From NCBI RefSeq assembly GCF_030813435.1, contig NZ_JAUSUG010000011.1, positions 117,034 through 181,033 of the forward strand: DNA of 64,000 bases. The letters run 5' to 3'. The position numbers and the translations under genes are program-made. The DNA comes from Evansella vedderi (GTDB lineage Bacteria; Bacillota; Bacilli; Bacillales; Salisediminibacteriaceae). Of the stretch, positions 32,889-42,009 are shown piece after piece (positions within the stretch are counted from its first letter, which is position 1; each line of letters opens with the position of its first letter). A model generated the notes under the pieces. That model was not told the DNA's origin, made no database searches, and saw only the letters and a list, made by a program, of their open reading frames with translations.

Positions 32889-33910
32889 TCATTCTCAACC
32901 TCCCCCTCTAAATCTGATCCATCAGAAGGTGCAAACCGATTTTTAATCCCCTCTTCTATAAACTCGGTTACGATATCCTCGATTGTTTTCTCTTCCGCTT
33001 CAGCTAACTTTTTCACTTCTTCTTTTAAAGCAGATGGCACATAAGCATGGATGGATTCTAAATCACTTTCCACTAATACACCATTAGGACGGACTAATAC
33101 TTTCCCTTCAGTAATATGGTTTTTTAATAAATCAATTTCATCTATATTTTCTGTTTTATCTAATGGAAATAGCGTTGGTTTAACTTGGAGTCGTATCGTA
33201 TTCTCTGTAGTTTCAAGCTTCATGTTTTGTGGTCCCGCTACCTTGTACACCATTTCAATTACTTTGTAGACAGTTGACTTAATTTGCTTTGGAAAAGGAA
33301 ATTCAAATTTGGCATACCCTCTTTTCGTGCTTTGTTTACCATACTTTAGCTGAAATATTGGTTCGTATCCTTCTCTTTCAAGTCGGAGTAAATAATCAAA
33401 TTGTTTCTCTTCTTCAGACACAGCTTTACCGTCATAAGAACCGTTAAATTCAATGATACGAGCTAATTCATTTGTATCTTTATGTCTAAATGGTTGAAAC
33501 AAAAAGAAGCGGGAAGTTTTAGAGTGGAAGACATTTTTCTTCTTCTTATCCTGGTAATGCTGCATGATAAAGTTTTGCAGGTCATCATTCTTAACAAAAT
33601 GCCTCACTTTCCCTTTATACATTCTTTGGTACGAAAGTAATTGCCCTTCTTTTATATATCGGAGGACAGTTGTAATGGATACACCCAGCCTATTGGCTAC
33701 ATCTTGAGTGGAGAGATCCGGCTTGATATAACGATGTCTTACTTTTTCAATTTCACTTTCAGAAAAAATGAATCCCCCTTCCAAATGCCAATTATCTTTG
33801 TTAACAGGAATTAAATCTCCTTTTTTAACATGATTATAGATGGTGTGTTCACTTACACCCAGCCTTTTAGCAACTTCACTTGTCGTTAAGTGTTTCTCAT
33901 TTGCCCCCAT
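32885..33910 (-). CDS. DNA-binding protein with two excisionase-type HTH motifs
   Basis: 341 residues. Two MerR/excisionase-like helix-turn-helix motifs in tandem: LTTSEVAKRLGVSEHTIYNH (residues ~8-27) and STQDVANRLGVSITTVLRYI (~67-86), each followed by a wing (GDLIPV; GQLLSY). The central part is beta-rich and the C-terminus is an acidic helix (VKKLAEAEEKTIEDIVTEFI). Upstream lies a 0.9-kb extremely AT-rich region that could contain its binding sites, as for plasmid replication or partition proteins. The role is inferred. Confidence 0.65.
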   Translation of the reverse strand: MGANEKHLTTSEVAKRLGVSEHTIYNHVKKGDLIPVNKDNWHLEGGFIFSESEIEKVRHRYIKPDLSTQDVANRLGVSITTVLRYIKEGQLLSYQRMYKGKVRHFVKNDDLQNFIMQHYQDKKKKNVFHSKTSRFFLFQPFRHKDTNELARIIEFNGSYDGKAVSEEEKQFDYLLRLEREGYEPIFQLKYGKQSTKRGYAKFEFPFPKQIKSTVYKVIEMVYKVAGPQNMKLETTENTIRLQVKPTLFPLDKTENIDEIDLLKNHITEGKVLVRPNGVLVESDLESIHAYVPSALKEEVKKLAEAEEKTIEDIVTEFIEEGIKNRFAPSDGSDLEGEVENE

Positions 33911-34813
33911 ACATACTCCAACTCCTTATAGGATGATTTTTAAAATAAATGACTTCTTAGCCTCTAAGTCTTTCTTTACGCAATAAAAATGACCTTCCAT
34001 AAGAAAATCGGGTCCGTTAGATCATATAAATATTTTTTCGAGTCTAACATCTCCTTCCAGTCAATTTTCTTCACTACGCACCTCTAAAAACATCTATTAC
34101 CTATATCATACCATTAAAATGAACATTAAGACATAATAAATACTATAAAAGAAACTATAACATAACAGAAATTAATAACCTAAACAATATATAGTGTAAA
34201 TTACTAAACACTATATATTTTATAATGTTTAATGTAAAAAATAATGAATATTTTATTCAAAAGTATAATCTATACATAAAAAAATAGTAGAAGATATATA
34301 ATGTATAAGTGGTAGTATATTAGTATTGAACTATAACTGAATAAAAAATATAACGAATAATATAAAGATATAATTAATCCTGAAAAACCTAATATAACAG
34401 TGTTTAATAACTTTTTATATTTTTACGCGGAGTTCGATTGAGGTGTTATATTTGGTTTCTGTCCCGATGTTTTTTATCAAATCCTAACCAATGGAATAAC
34501 AATTCTTTCGTAACAAGAAACTACCGTTTTGTTAATTGTTTATAAACATAATACAATTATCTGGTTAATTTATAACTATAATAGCTTATTATATTAAATA
34601 CTAAACATATATTATAAAACACTAATGTATAATAAATTAAATAACAAATTAAATGATATTTAATTATTATAAATTAAATATGAATAATTGGCGGTTATTA
34701 TTATTTTGGTGTATATCACGTTACAATTAAAATAGTACATAAGTATAGTAGTTATGCGTGATATAATAAGAATTAAATAAAATAAATGAATATTTATTAG
34801 GGAGGGGTTATTC
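33911..34813. other. Very AT-rich 0.9-kb non-coding region
   Basis: No ORF of note. The sequence is mostly A/T with repeated TATAAT-, TTAAT- and AAATA-like words and a few islands of normal composition. It sits between the HTH gene (minus) and a recombinase gene (plus). An origin, a centromere-like site or a silencer region are possible, but no iteron array was found by eye. Confidence 0.4.
34718..34767 (+). promoter_or_regulatory. Extended -10 promoter before the recombinase gene
   Basis: TGATATAAT (TATAAT at 34762-34767) has the TGN extension. ATATCACG near 34712 and CGTGATAT ending at 34764 form an 8-bp inverted repeat that reaches into the promoter and may be an operator. Confidence 0.5.
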
Positions 34814-35989
34814 TTGCAGGTAGTACCATTAGTAACTTTACACAAACAAGTTGGAGTGTTTGGATTTGAACATTTAGTGATAGGGTGTAAAGATACAGAA
34901 CAAAAGATGAAAAAAGTCATGGTGGAGCCATCTCACCTATCCTTAGCAACTGAAATGATAGATCAAAATGAACGTGAAGATGAAAATAATCCCTTTCGTG
35001 GTTTTTCTGATCTTGGCATGATTTATTATTACGTTCATAAGCCGACTCATGCAGATAAGGATAAAAATAAAAAAGAGGACACGGTTAATGAATATCTCCG
35101 CGATATTTCGCAATTCTATTCTCAGCTGCTATATAATGAAGGGTTTATGAGAAGTGATGTGAAAGATTTTGAAGAGGGTTCTTTATTGAAGAATTTAAAA
35201 AAGCGGCACATTCGACAGTACCAGGAGTGGCTAAAGACTGTTCAGCAGAGAGGGAAAGAAGGCTATAGTTTAGCAACCCGTTCCCGTAAGGTGACAGTAT
35301 TAAAAGGATTTCTTAAGTGGTTACATGAAGTGGGGTATATTAAAGAACCTGTTTACTCAGCGTTTCTTAGCAACAGCCTTAGAGAGAAAGATAGAATCAG
35401 GAGAGATTTGAGTTATGAAGAAGTAAAACAAATTCTCAATTTTTATAAAGATAATCCCATCATTTTCGCGGTATTAAGTGTTCTAGCCACAACAGGATTA
35501 AGGGTTCAAGAGATAGCAAACGCAAAGTGGAATGATCTTTATTACGATAGTGATGATAAGACTTATTATTTAAGCGTCATCGGTAAAAACGATAAGCCGA
35601 GAGATGCTATTATTTTCGATAATGTGTTCGAGAGGATCCAAAACTTCAGAAACCGAAGAAGGCTAAATGTTGAGCTTGATCCAGCCGATGACTCTCCTTT
35701 GTTTACGACAAAAAAAGGAACAGCATACGATTATAAGTATTTAAGTGTATTTGTTAAAAAGGTCATTGAAAGAACTGGTTTAGAGTTCTTGAAATACAAG
35801 CCTAGTGAAGTGACTCCCCACCATTTTAGACATTTCTTTGCTCAGTATAGTGCGGAACAAGGAGCTTCACTCATTTATATCCAACGCACCCTGGGACATG
35901 CGAGCTATCGCACGACTGAAATTTATTTGGAGAAAGACTTGAAGAAAAAGAATAATGTTGCTAGACAATGGGACGAGAGTAAATTTTGA
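34814..35989 (+). CDS. Tyrosine recombinase/integrase
   Basis: 391 residues. Core-binding domain ~85-190; catalytic domain with Arg in TTGLRVQEIANAKW, Lys in VIGKNDKPRDA, HxxR in TPHHFRHFFAQY, His in LGHASYRTTE and Tyr in TEIYLEKD. TTG start, GGAGGGG 6 nt upstream. The Tn3-family element begins 7 bp after its stop, but the AAGGG target duplication shows the gene is outside that element. Its natural terminator is now at 50,524. A role in element integration or dimer resolution is inferred. Confidence 0.8.
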   Translation: MQVVPLVTLHKQVGVFGFEHLVIGCKDTEQKMKKVMVEPSHLSLATEMIDQNEREDENNPFRGFSDLGMIYYYVHKPTHADKDKNKKEDTVNEYLRDISQFYSQLLYNEGFMRSDVKDFEEGSLLKNLKKRHIRQYQEWLKTVQQRGKEGYSLATRSRKVTVLKGFLKWLHEVGYIKEPVYSAFLSNSLREKDRIRRDLSYEEVKQILNFYKDNPIIFAVLSVLATTGLRVQEIANAKWNDLYYDSDDKTYYLSVIGKNDKPRDAIIFDNVFERIQNFRNRRRLNVELDPADDSPLFTTKKGTAYDYKYLSVFVKKVIERTGLEFLKYKPSEVTPHHFRHFFAQYSAEQGASLIYIQRTLGHASYRTTEIYLEKDLKKKNNVARQWDESKF

Positions 35990-35990
35990 T

Positions 35991-35995
35991 AAGGG
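35991..35995. repeat. Target duplication of the Tn3-family element, left (AAGGG)
   Basis: Five bases identical to 50505-50509, adjacent to the inverted repeat. Confidence 0.75.
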
Positions 35996-36024
35996 GGGGT
36001 ACAGTCAGGAAAATGCGGTTATCT
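35996..36024 (+). repeat. Left inverted repeat of the Tn3-family element
   Basis: Only the outer 23 bp (to 36018) match the Tn1546-type end. They are followed by TTATCT and then directly by tnpA coding sequence, so the inner 15 bp of the repeat are missing. Confidence 0.75.
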
Positions 36025-38291
36025 GTATAATGCTCTTCTATGTTTAAATCCGTCTCATGGTGCAACAAACCATCCAAAACATGAATCGCATCCCTTGAAT
36101 TAGTATGAATGATCTTTGTGTAGTAAGAAGAAAATTGATCACTAGTGAAACGGTAGATGGTGGCTCCTTTCCCCGTTCCATAATGTGGATTTGCATCTGC
36201 ATGTAGTGATGAAACTCCTAGCTGCATTCTCATACCATCTGACGAGGATGTTGTGCCGTCTCCCCAATAAGAAGACAATTGTAGCTTGTGATGAAAATTT
36301 ACTAATACAGCTTGGGCTTTATTCATTGCGTCTTCATACATGCGCCATTGAGACACATTGGCTAGTTGCTTATATGTAAGCCCGGGTGTTGCTTCAGCCA
36401 TTTTGCTCAAGCCAATATTCATTCCCATTCCTAAAAGAGCAGCCATAATAATGATTGTTTCTTCTTTATCTGGTTTTCGTTTGTTAGAAGCATGTGTAAA
36501 TTGCTCATGAAATCCTGTTATATGGGCAACATCCATAAGTAAATCGGTTAATTTTATTCTTGGTAGCATCTGATACAGGCTTGCACTAACTTTCTTTGCT
36601 TCTTCTGGAACATCTTTTTCTAATCGTGCAAGTGACAGCTTTCCTTTTTCAAGAGAAACTCCATCTAACTTGTTGGAATTAGCAGCTAACCACTGTAACC
36701 TCCCATTAAGGCTGCTAGTTCTCTCTGTAATATAATCCTTGAATGATAAACTAACCGATAATCTTGTATTCTCCTTCGTTTGATTCCATGTATCTTCGGA
36801 AAACAAATATTCCTCAAAATCTCTATATTGTCTACTGCCAACAATAGAAACATCTCCTGCCCGAACATGCTCCCGAAGTTCTGTTAAAACAGCCATTTCA
36901 TAGTAATGACGATTAATTGTTGTACCATCATCCTCGTATAAATGCTTTTTCCATCGTTTTGAAATAAAATCCACAGGTGAGTCATCAGGCACTTTTCGCT
37001 TTCCGGATTCGTTCATTCCTCGTATAATCTCGACAGCCTGTAAAAGTGGCTCATTTGCCTTTGTAGAATGGAATTCCAATACTCTTAATAGCGTTGGCGT
37101 ATATTTTCTTAGTGAATAAAACCGTTTTTGCAGTAAGTCCAAATAATCATAGTCGGCAGGACGTGCAAGCTCCTGAGCCTCTTCTACAGAAGAAACAAAA
37201 GAATTCCATTCAATAACAGATTCCAAAACCTCAAAAACATCTAATTTATCCTTTTTTGCTTTGATTAAAGCCTGTCCGATGTTCGTAAAGTGTATAACCT
37301 TCTCATTTAGCTTTTTACCGTTTTGTTTCTGAATTTCTTCTTGTGCCTTACGGCCTTTTGATAACAGACTTAGTATTTGTCTGTCATGAATTTCAAATGC
37401 CTTATCCGTTAACTCCTGAGTAAGATGTAATAAATAGACGGTTAATATCGAATATCGTTTATTTTCTTGAAAGTCACGAAATGCATAAGGCTCATATCTT
37501 GAACCTAAGCGAGATAGCTGTAACAGGCGATTGCGATGCAAATGGCTAATTTGTACCGTTTCTAATTCCATTCCTCGTATGTATTCAAGTCGTTCTATTA
37601 CTTTTAGAAATGTTTCGGGCGAAGGATGACCCGGTGGTTCCTTTAACCAACCCAATATCGTTTTATTGGATTCGGATGGATGCTGCGAAGTAATGATCTC
37701 TTCAAGCTTTTCTTTTTGTTCATTTGTAAGAGATTTACTTACCGTATTAAATAGCTTCTTTTCAGCCATTGCCCTTGCTTCCCACACCATTCTCTCAAGT
37801 GTAGTGATAGCAGGCAGTATGATTTTGTTTTTTCTTAGAAAATCTATGCATTCATGCAGTAGATGAATGGCATCACCATTTTCCAAAGCTAATTGATGAA
37901 GGTGCTTAAATGTCATTCGATATTCACTCAGGGTAAAAGTTACAAAGTTGTATTCACTTCGTATTTCTTTCAAATGATCCCAAAGTGTATTTTCTCTTTG
38001 AGGATAATGACTTAGCGAAGATGGAGTGGTACCGATTTGTTTCGATATATAATGTATGACTGTATCTGGAATACTTTTGATATGGGTGTATGGCCAACCG
38101 GGATACCGAAGAACGGCTAATTGAATAGCAAACCCTAAACGGTTTTCTTCTCTCCTTCTCTTATTAATGATTTCTAAGTCCCGTTTGGAAAAAGTGTAGT
38201 AGGTTCCCAATATCCACTCATCTTCAGGAATTTGCATAAGAACTAGTCTTTGATCTGGCGTAAGTAATTCTCTTCCTCTCGCAATTTTCAT

Positions 38292-38436
38292 TCAGTATCA
38301 TCCCATTTCTGTATTTTCAGTTTATTAGTTCAATTATATATCAATAGAGTGTACTCTATTGATACAAGTATAGTAGACTGATAAAATCATAGTTAAGAGT
38401 GTCTCATAAGACTTGTCTCAAAAACGAGGTGAAATT
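38292..38436. promoter_or_regulatory. res: res site and divergent promoters of tnpA/tnpR
   Basis: TATCAATAGAGTGTACTCTA and onward (38339-38364) is a 26-bp near-perfect palindrome with a central GT, as expected for the crossover subsite of Tn3-family res. Weaker AT-rich half-sites follow towards tnpR. Confidence 0.75.
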
Positions 38437-39012
38437 TTGCAGAAAATCGGTTATGTACGCGTCAGTTCGACTAGCCAAAATCCTTCAAGACAATTTCGGC
38501 AATTGAACGAAATTGGAATGGATATTATTTATGAAGAAAAAACTTCAGGAGCCACAAAAGATCGTGAACAACTTCAAAAAATGTTAGAGGATTTACAGGA
38601 AGGTGACATTATTTATGTTACAGATTTAACTCGGATCACTCGAAGTACGCAAGATTTATTTGAATTGATTGATTTAATACGAAATAAAAAGGCAAGCTTA
38701 AAATCACTTAAGGATACATGGCTAGATTTATCAGAAGATAATCCATATAGCCAATTCTTAATTACGGTAATGGCTGGTGTTAACCAATTAGAGCGAGACC
38801 TTATTCGTATGCGTCAGCGTGAAGGAATTGAGCTCGCAAAGAAAGAAGGGAAGTTTAAAGGACGGTTAAAGAAATATCATAAAAATCACGCAGGAATGAA
38901 TTATGCAGTAAAGCTATATAAAGAAGGAAATATGACTGTAAATCAAATTTGTGAAATTACAAATGTATCTAGAGCTTCTTTATATAGAAAGCTATCGGAA
39001 GGAAAAAAATAA
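38437..39012 (+). CDS. tnpR: Serine resolvase of the Tn3-family element
   Basis: 191 residues from TTG at 38437, with CGAGGTG 5 nt upstream; the product then begins MQKIGYVRVSSTSQNPSRQF, as resolvases do, with the catalytic Ser in VRVSS. The invertase/resolvase core is complete (DRTR-like TDLTRITRSTQDL, VMAGVNQLERDLIRMRQREG) and a helix-turn-helix closes the protein (MTVNQICEITNVSRASLYRK). It resolves cointegrates at the adjacent res site. It is divergent from tnpA and appears functional. Confidence 0.92.
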   Translation: MQKIGYVRVSSTSQNPSRQFRQLNEIGMDIIYEEKTSGATKDREQLQKMLEDLQEGDIIYVTDLTRITRSTQDLFELIDLIRNKKASLKSLKDTWLDLSEDNPYSQFLITVMAGVNQLERDLIRMRQREGIELAKKEGKFKGRLKKYHKNHAGMNYAVKLYKEGNMTVNQICEITNVSRASLYRKLSEGKK

Positions 39013-39237
39013 GCATTCATTACTTATATTAAAAATTTCCGGGGATTGTGAAACAACGTACCTAACCAAGCAGCTATTTCTATAAGGAAGTATCAATATT
39101 TGTTTATCTAACTAGGCACGATCATCAAAGGGTTCCGAGTACATTTTAACGGAGATATACGCTAAACTCAGATTTAAAGCAAGGCTGTATTTTCCGAGAA
39201 CACTTTATAAAAAACAACCTTAGTCAATCACATAAAA
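39013..39237. other. Non-coding transposon backbone with half of an inverted repeat
   Basis: No ORF. ACTTTATAAAAAACAACCTT at 39202-39221 is the inverse of 40715-40733 on the other side of the IS3-family copy. Confidence 0.5.
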
Positions 39238-39329
39238 TGTACCCTATAGAGTAGACACATTAAAAAAGTGACTATTCTATAGGGTACTTTTCTGTATAAT
39301 TTAAACAAAACGGGATGAGGATTTGAATT

Positions 39330-39749
39330 ATGTCAAAAGATCTGTTTACAAGTAAGGAAATAGAGATTTTATCTAATAATAAATATGTAAAGTCAGTGAG
39401 TATGAATTCTATTACATATACGGATGAATTTCGTTTAGTTTTTATTACCGAGTATGAGAAAGGTAAAATTCCCAACCAAATATTTCAAGAGTGTGGGTTT
39501 GATATAAGTATTGTTGGTTACAAACGCATAAAAGCTGCTTCTCACCGATGGAGGTCTAAATTTAAGGACTCAGGAATAGATGGAATTAGGGATACACGTA
39601 AAGGAAATTCAGGGCGTTCTAGTAGTAAAGAGCTTTCTTTAGAGGAAAAATATGAAAGAATGAAAGCAAAAATCAAGCTATTGGAAGTAGAAAATGAATT
39701 ATTAAAAAAGCTAGATTTAGAGGAGAGGAGGCTGAGGAAAAAGAAATAA
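39330..39749 (+). CDS. IS3-family transposase OrfA
   Basis: 139 residues. An N-terminal helix-turn-helix region (YTDEFRLVFITEYEKGKIPN, then CGFDISIVGYKRIKAASHRW) binds the IS ends, and a C-terminal leucine-zipper-like coiled coil (EKYERMKAKIKLLEVENELL) mediates pairing. The 3' end GAGGAAAAAGAAATAA could support a -1 frameshift into the orfB frame, which reads on as EEKEIKLSAEQKYQIIKEV, the usual IS150-group arrangement. Confidence 0.85.
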   Translation: MSKDLFTSKEIEILSNNKYVKSVSMNSITYTDEFRLVFITEYEKGKIPNQIFQECGFDISIVGYKRIKAASHRWRSKFKDSGIDGIRDTRKGNSGRSSSKELSLEEKYERMKAKIKLLEVENELLKKLDLEERRLRKKK

Positions 39750-39793
39750 AACTATCAGCCGAACAAAAATACCAAATTATCAAAGAGGTTATA

Positions 39794-40667
39794 ATGAAAT
39801 ATAAACTCAAGAACATGGTTAAACACTTATGTGTTGAAGCTGGTGTGTCGCGTTCAGGCTACTATAACTATTATTCTACAAAATCCCAGGAACGGAGAGC
39901 ACTGCACGATTTCCGGGACGAAGAGATGAAAGAGGCAATATTAAAAGCATATCATTTTAGAAATCGCAAAAAAGGTGCACGTCAAATCAAGATGACATTA
40001 GAAGGTCAGTTTAAAATCGTTTATAACTTAAAGCGTATTCGAAGAATCATGAAAAAATATAATATTGTTTGTCCTATTAGAAAGGCCAACCCGTATAGAC
40101 AAATGATGAAAGCTACCCACGAACATAAGGTAGTGCCCAATCTATTAAAACAGAAACTTCAAGCAAAATATACCTGGTAAAGTACTACTTACAGACATTA
40201 CATATCTATTTTATGGAAATGGAAAGAAAGCATATTTATCCACTATTAAAGATGGTTCTACAGGTGAAATATTAGCTTATAATGTTTCTAATCGTATTAC
40301 ATTGGACCTGGCAACAGACACACTGCGTAAACTGAAAAGTAATAGGAGAGTAAAGTTAACTAAGGATGCATTTATTCATTCTGATCAAGGCTCTCACTAT
40401 ACAAGCCCAATCTTTCAAGAAATGGTCAAGAAATATAAATTAGGCCAATCTATGTCAAGACGAGGGAACTGCTGGGATAACGCACCACAAGAGTCGTTCT
40501 TTGGACATTTTAAAGATGAAGCATACATCAAACCATGTGAAACACTGAACGAATTAAAAAAGGAAATAAGAGAGTATATGACCTACTATAATAATTACAG
40601 ATATCAGTGGAACCTAAAGAGGATGACTCCTGTTCAATACAGAAATCATCTTCTACAAGTAGCTTAG
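39794..40667 (+). pseudogene. IS3-family transposase OrfB, frameshifted
   Basis: The first part (128 codons) has the HTH_21 region (HLCVEAGVSRSGYYNYYSTK, GARQIKMTLEGQF). Near 40165 (CAAGCAAAATATACC) one base is missing or extra, so the frame stops after AKYTW. The correct frame continues PGKVLLTDITYLFYGNGKKA and includes all DDE residues: TDITYLFY, HSDQGSHYTS and NAPQESFFGHFKDE. Restoring one base would give a full ~285-residue integrase. The copy is therefore probably inactive. Confidence 0.85.
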
Positions 40668-40743
40668 TTATTTTTTTATAATGTCCTTTACAAAGGGTAC
40701 AATTTACACAAACGAAGGTTGTTTTTATAAAGTCATGGTCTAA

Positions 40744-41196
40744 TTAAAACAATTGCTGTCCCAAGAGCATACTTGAGACTGAAAAGGCACCAGCAGGTGG
40801 TAAAACATTAGTATATATGGGAGGTCCCAAACGGGGTGTAAAGGTTGTAGCAATCCAATTTCCATATTCACCAGCCAGCAAAGAGGGAGGTTTCATTATA
40901 AACCGTCCACTTAAAACGAAATGCCGAATGCTTATAGCGGTCTCATCAAATATTGTCAAGTTGCCAAAAAAGGAGGCATATGGTGAATCGAAACTTATTT
41001 GTTTAGCTCTTTCGTCCCAATACCCATTAATCGGAATAGGTATACCACGAAAATTAACTGTACCTACTACTTTGTTGTCTACAATGGAATCAATGGTAAG
41101 TATACCTCTAATAATGGATCTCCCCGCAATAGAAGCATCAATCCCCCATACGGATGGAAAGGGGATACTGACTTTGGCTGTCTTTGGAATTTTCAA
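40744..41196 (-). CDS. Hypothetical 150-residue beta-rich protein
   Basis: Mostly beta strands with many Ile, Val, Pro and Gly (VSIPFPSVWGIDASIAG, VVGTVNFRGIPIPINGYWD); no signal peptide, no Cys, no family recognised. The fold may be a small barrel or coat-like protein. TTG start with AAGGAGAGG 6 nt upstream. It lies inside the Tn3-family element next to the amidase remnant and ger operon, so a spore-related role is conceivable, without direct evidence. Confidence 0.6.
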   Translation of the reverse strand: MKIPKTAKVSIPFPSVWGIDASIAGRSIIRGILTIDSIVDNKVVGTVNFRGIPIPINGYWDERAKQISFDSPYASFFGNLTIFDETAISIRHFVLSGRFIMKPPSLLAGEYGNWIATTFTPRLGPPIYTNVLPPAGAFSVSSMLLGQQLF

Positions 41197-41261
41197 AATT
41201 AACCTCTCCTTGATTATTTAATGTATGGATTGAGTTGTATTTAATCATAATCCTGTAGTAA

Positions 41262-41761
41262 TGATACAGTGTATGCACAGAGAATCACTTAGGTGTTTTG
41301 CCATCCACGTTAATGCATTTAACGGTTCAGCACATGGGTATGAAGATTATATTCATAACAGTTTGTCTGATTCATCGAGAACAGCGTTCATTCGGGACAT
41401 TAGAAATTGTCAAAGTAAATAACTTGCATAACCGTGGCAAAAAAAGGCCAATTTCCATGTACTGTGAGAAACGAGAATGCCCGCTTTATTAACGGAGAAC
41501 GGATTTATTGATCATGCAAGCGATGCCCAAAAATTAAGAGACCCGAATTGGCGGCAAGCGGTTGTCCAAGGGCATGTTAATGGGTTAGCACGCGCGTTTA
41601 ATTTGAAGAGAAAATCGACTAATCTGAAAAGCAATATGGCTATTAAACGTGTAATTGTTGACGGTGTGCAAGTAGGGGCTTACGCAGAAGAAGAAAATGT
41701 GTTGAGAACTGTACAACGCAACCTGAGAACAGCACAAAGGATTATTATTGAAAATGTGTAG
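41262..41761 (+). pseudogene. N-acetylmuramoyl-L-alanine amidase remnant
   Basis: Fragments of an Amidase_3 domain: DTVYAQRIT, then FAIHVNAFNGSAHGYEDYIH and DSSRTAF, a frameshifted EIVKVNNLHNRGKK, then NFHVL, a TGA, and RMPALLTENGFIDHASDAQK with the C-terminal QGHVNGLARAFNLKRK. A SPOR-like tail follows (RVIVDGVQVGAYAEEENVLR). The N-terminal zinc-binding part is missing and at least two frameshifts and one stop are present. Amidase genes accompany ger genes in related Tn1546-like spore transposons, so this is a decayed cargo gene. Confidence 0.8.
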
Positions 41762-41845
41762 TTTCGTTGGGAAAACGGTTGCTTGACTGCGAGCACGTTA
41801 AAGTTTTATCAAAATGGATAGCTAGGCTGGATGAACAAAATATAC

Positions 41846-41881
41846 GCTAAGCCTTTGTCGTGACGGGCTTAGCATTTTTTT
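41846..41881 (+). terminator. Terminator after the amidase remnant
   Basis: GCTAAGCC and GGCTTAGC form an 8-bp stem followed by ATTTTTTT, separating the remnant from the ger operon. Confidence 0.85.
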
Positions 41882-42009
41882 CTTGCTCTAAGTTGGTCCG
41901 GCCGATATAAGCCAGGACTAGCTTAATATCAGATGAATAGAACGAAGTTGTTAAGGGAATTATAGTTTATGATGTTTCTATTTCCAATTGTTGGATTTGA
42001 GGTGAGTTT

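Larger units (their letters stand above)
35961..38291 (-). pseudogene. tnpA: Tn3-family transposase, C-terminally truncated
   Basis: 776 codons against roughly 980-1000 for the family. The N-terminal DUF4158-like region (LTPDQRLVLMQIPEDEWILG) and the core are intact up to the first two acidic catalytic residues: YWGDGTTSSSDGMRM and EEHYTD. The third catalytic Glu and the rest are gone. After EEHYTD the frame runs through the left inverted repeat, the AAGGG duplication and the end of the neighbouring recombinase gene, so the last ~20 residues are not transposase. The protein cannot be active; the element needs a transposase in trans. Confidence 0.9.
39238..40701 (+). mobile_element. IS3-family (IS150-like) insertion sequence with broken orfB
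   Basis: Ends TGTACCCTATAG and, inverted, TGTACCCTTTGT. With ends at GTACCC the flanks are AAT on both sides, a 3-bp duplication; with TG...CA ends no duplication is seen. It carries orfA and a frameshifted orfB and lies within the loop of a ~20-bp inverted repeat. Confidence 0.8.

Noticed and set aside
34814..35989. Tyrosine recombinase as the TnpI of a Tn4430-like transposon
   Set aside because: The AAGGG duplication and the inverted repeat place the element boundary after this gene, and the element has its own serine resolvase and res site.
35961..36018. C-terminal end of the truncated transposase as real protein
   Set aside because: These codons come from the inverted repeat, the target duplication and the opposite strand of the neighbouring gene.
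41298..41492. Independent 64-residue gene upstream of the amidase tail
   Set aside because: It is an out-of-frame reading of the decayed amidase; the true frame shows family motifs on both sides.
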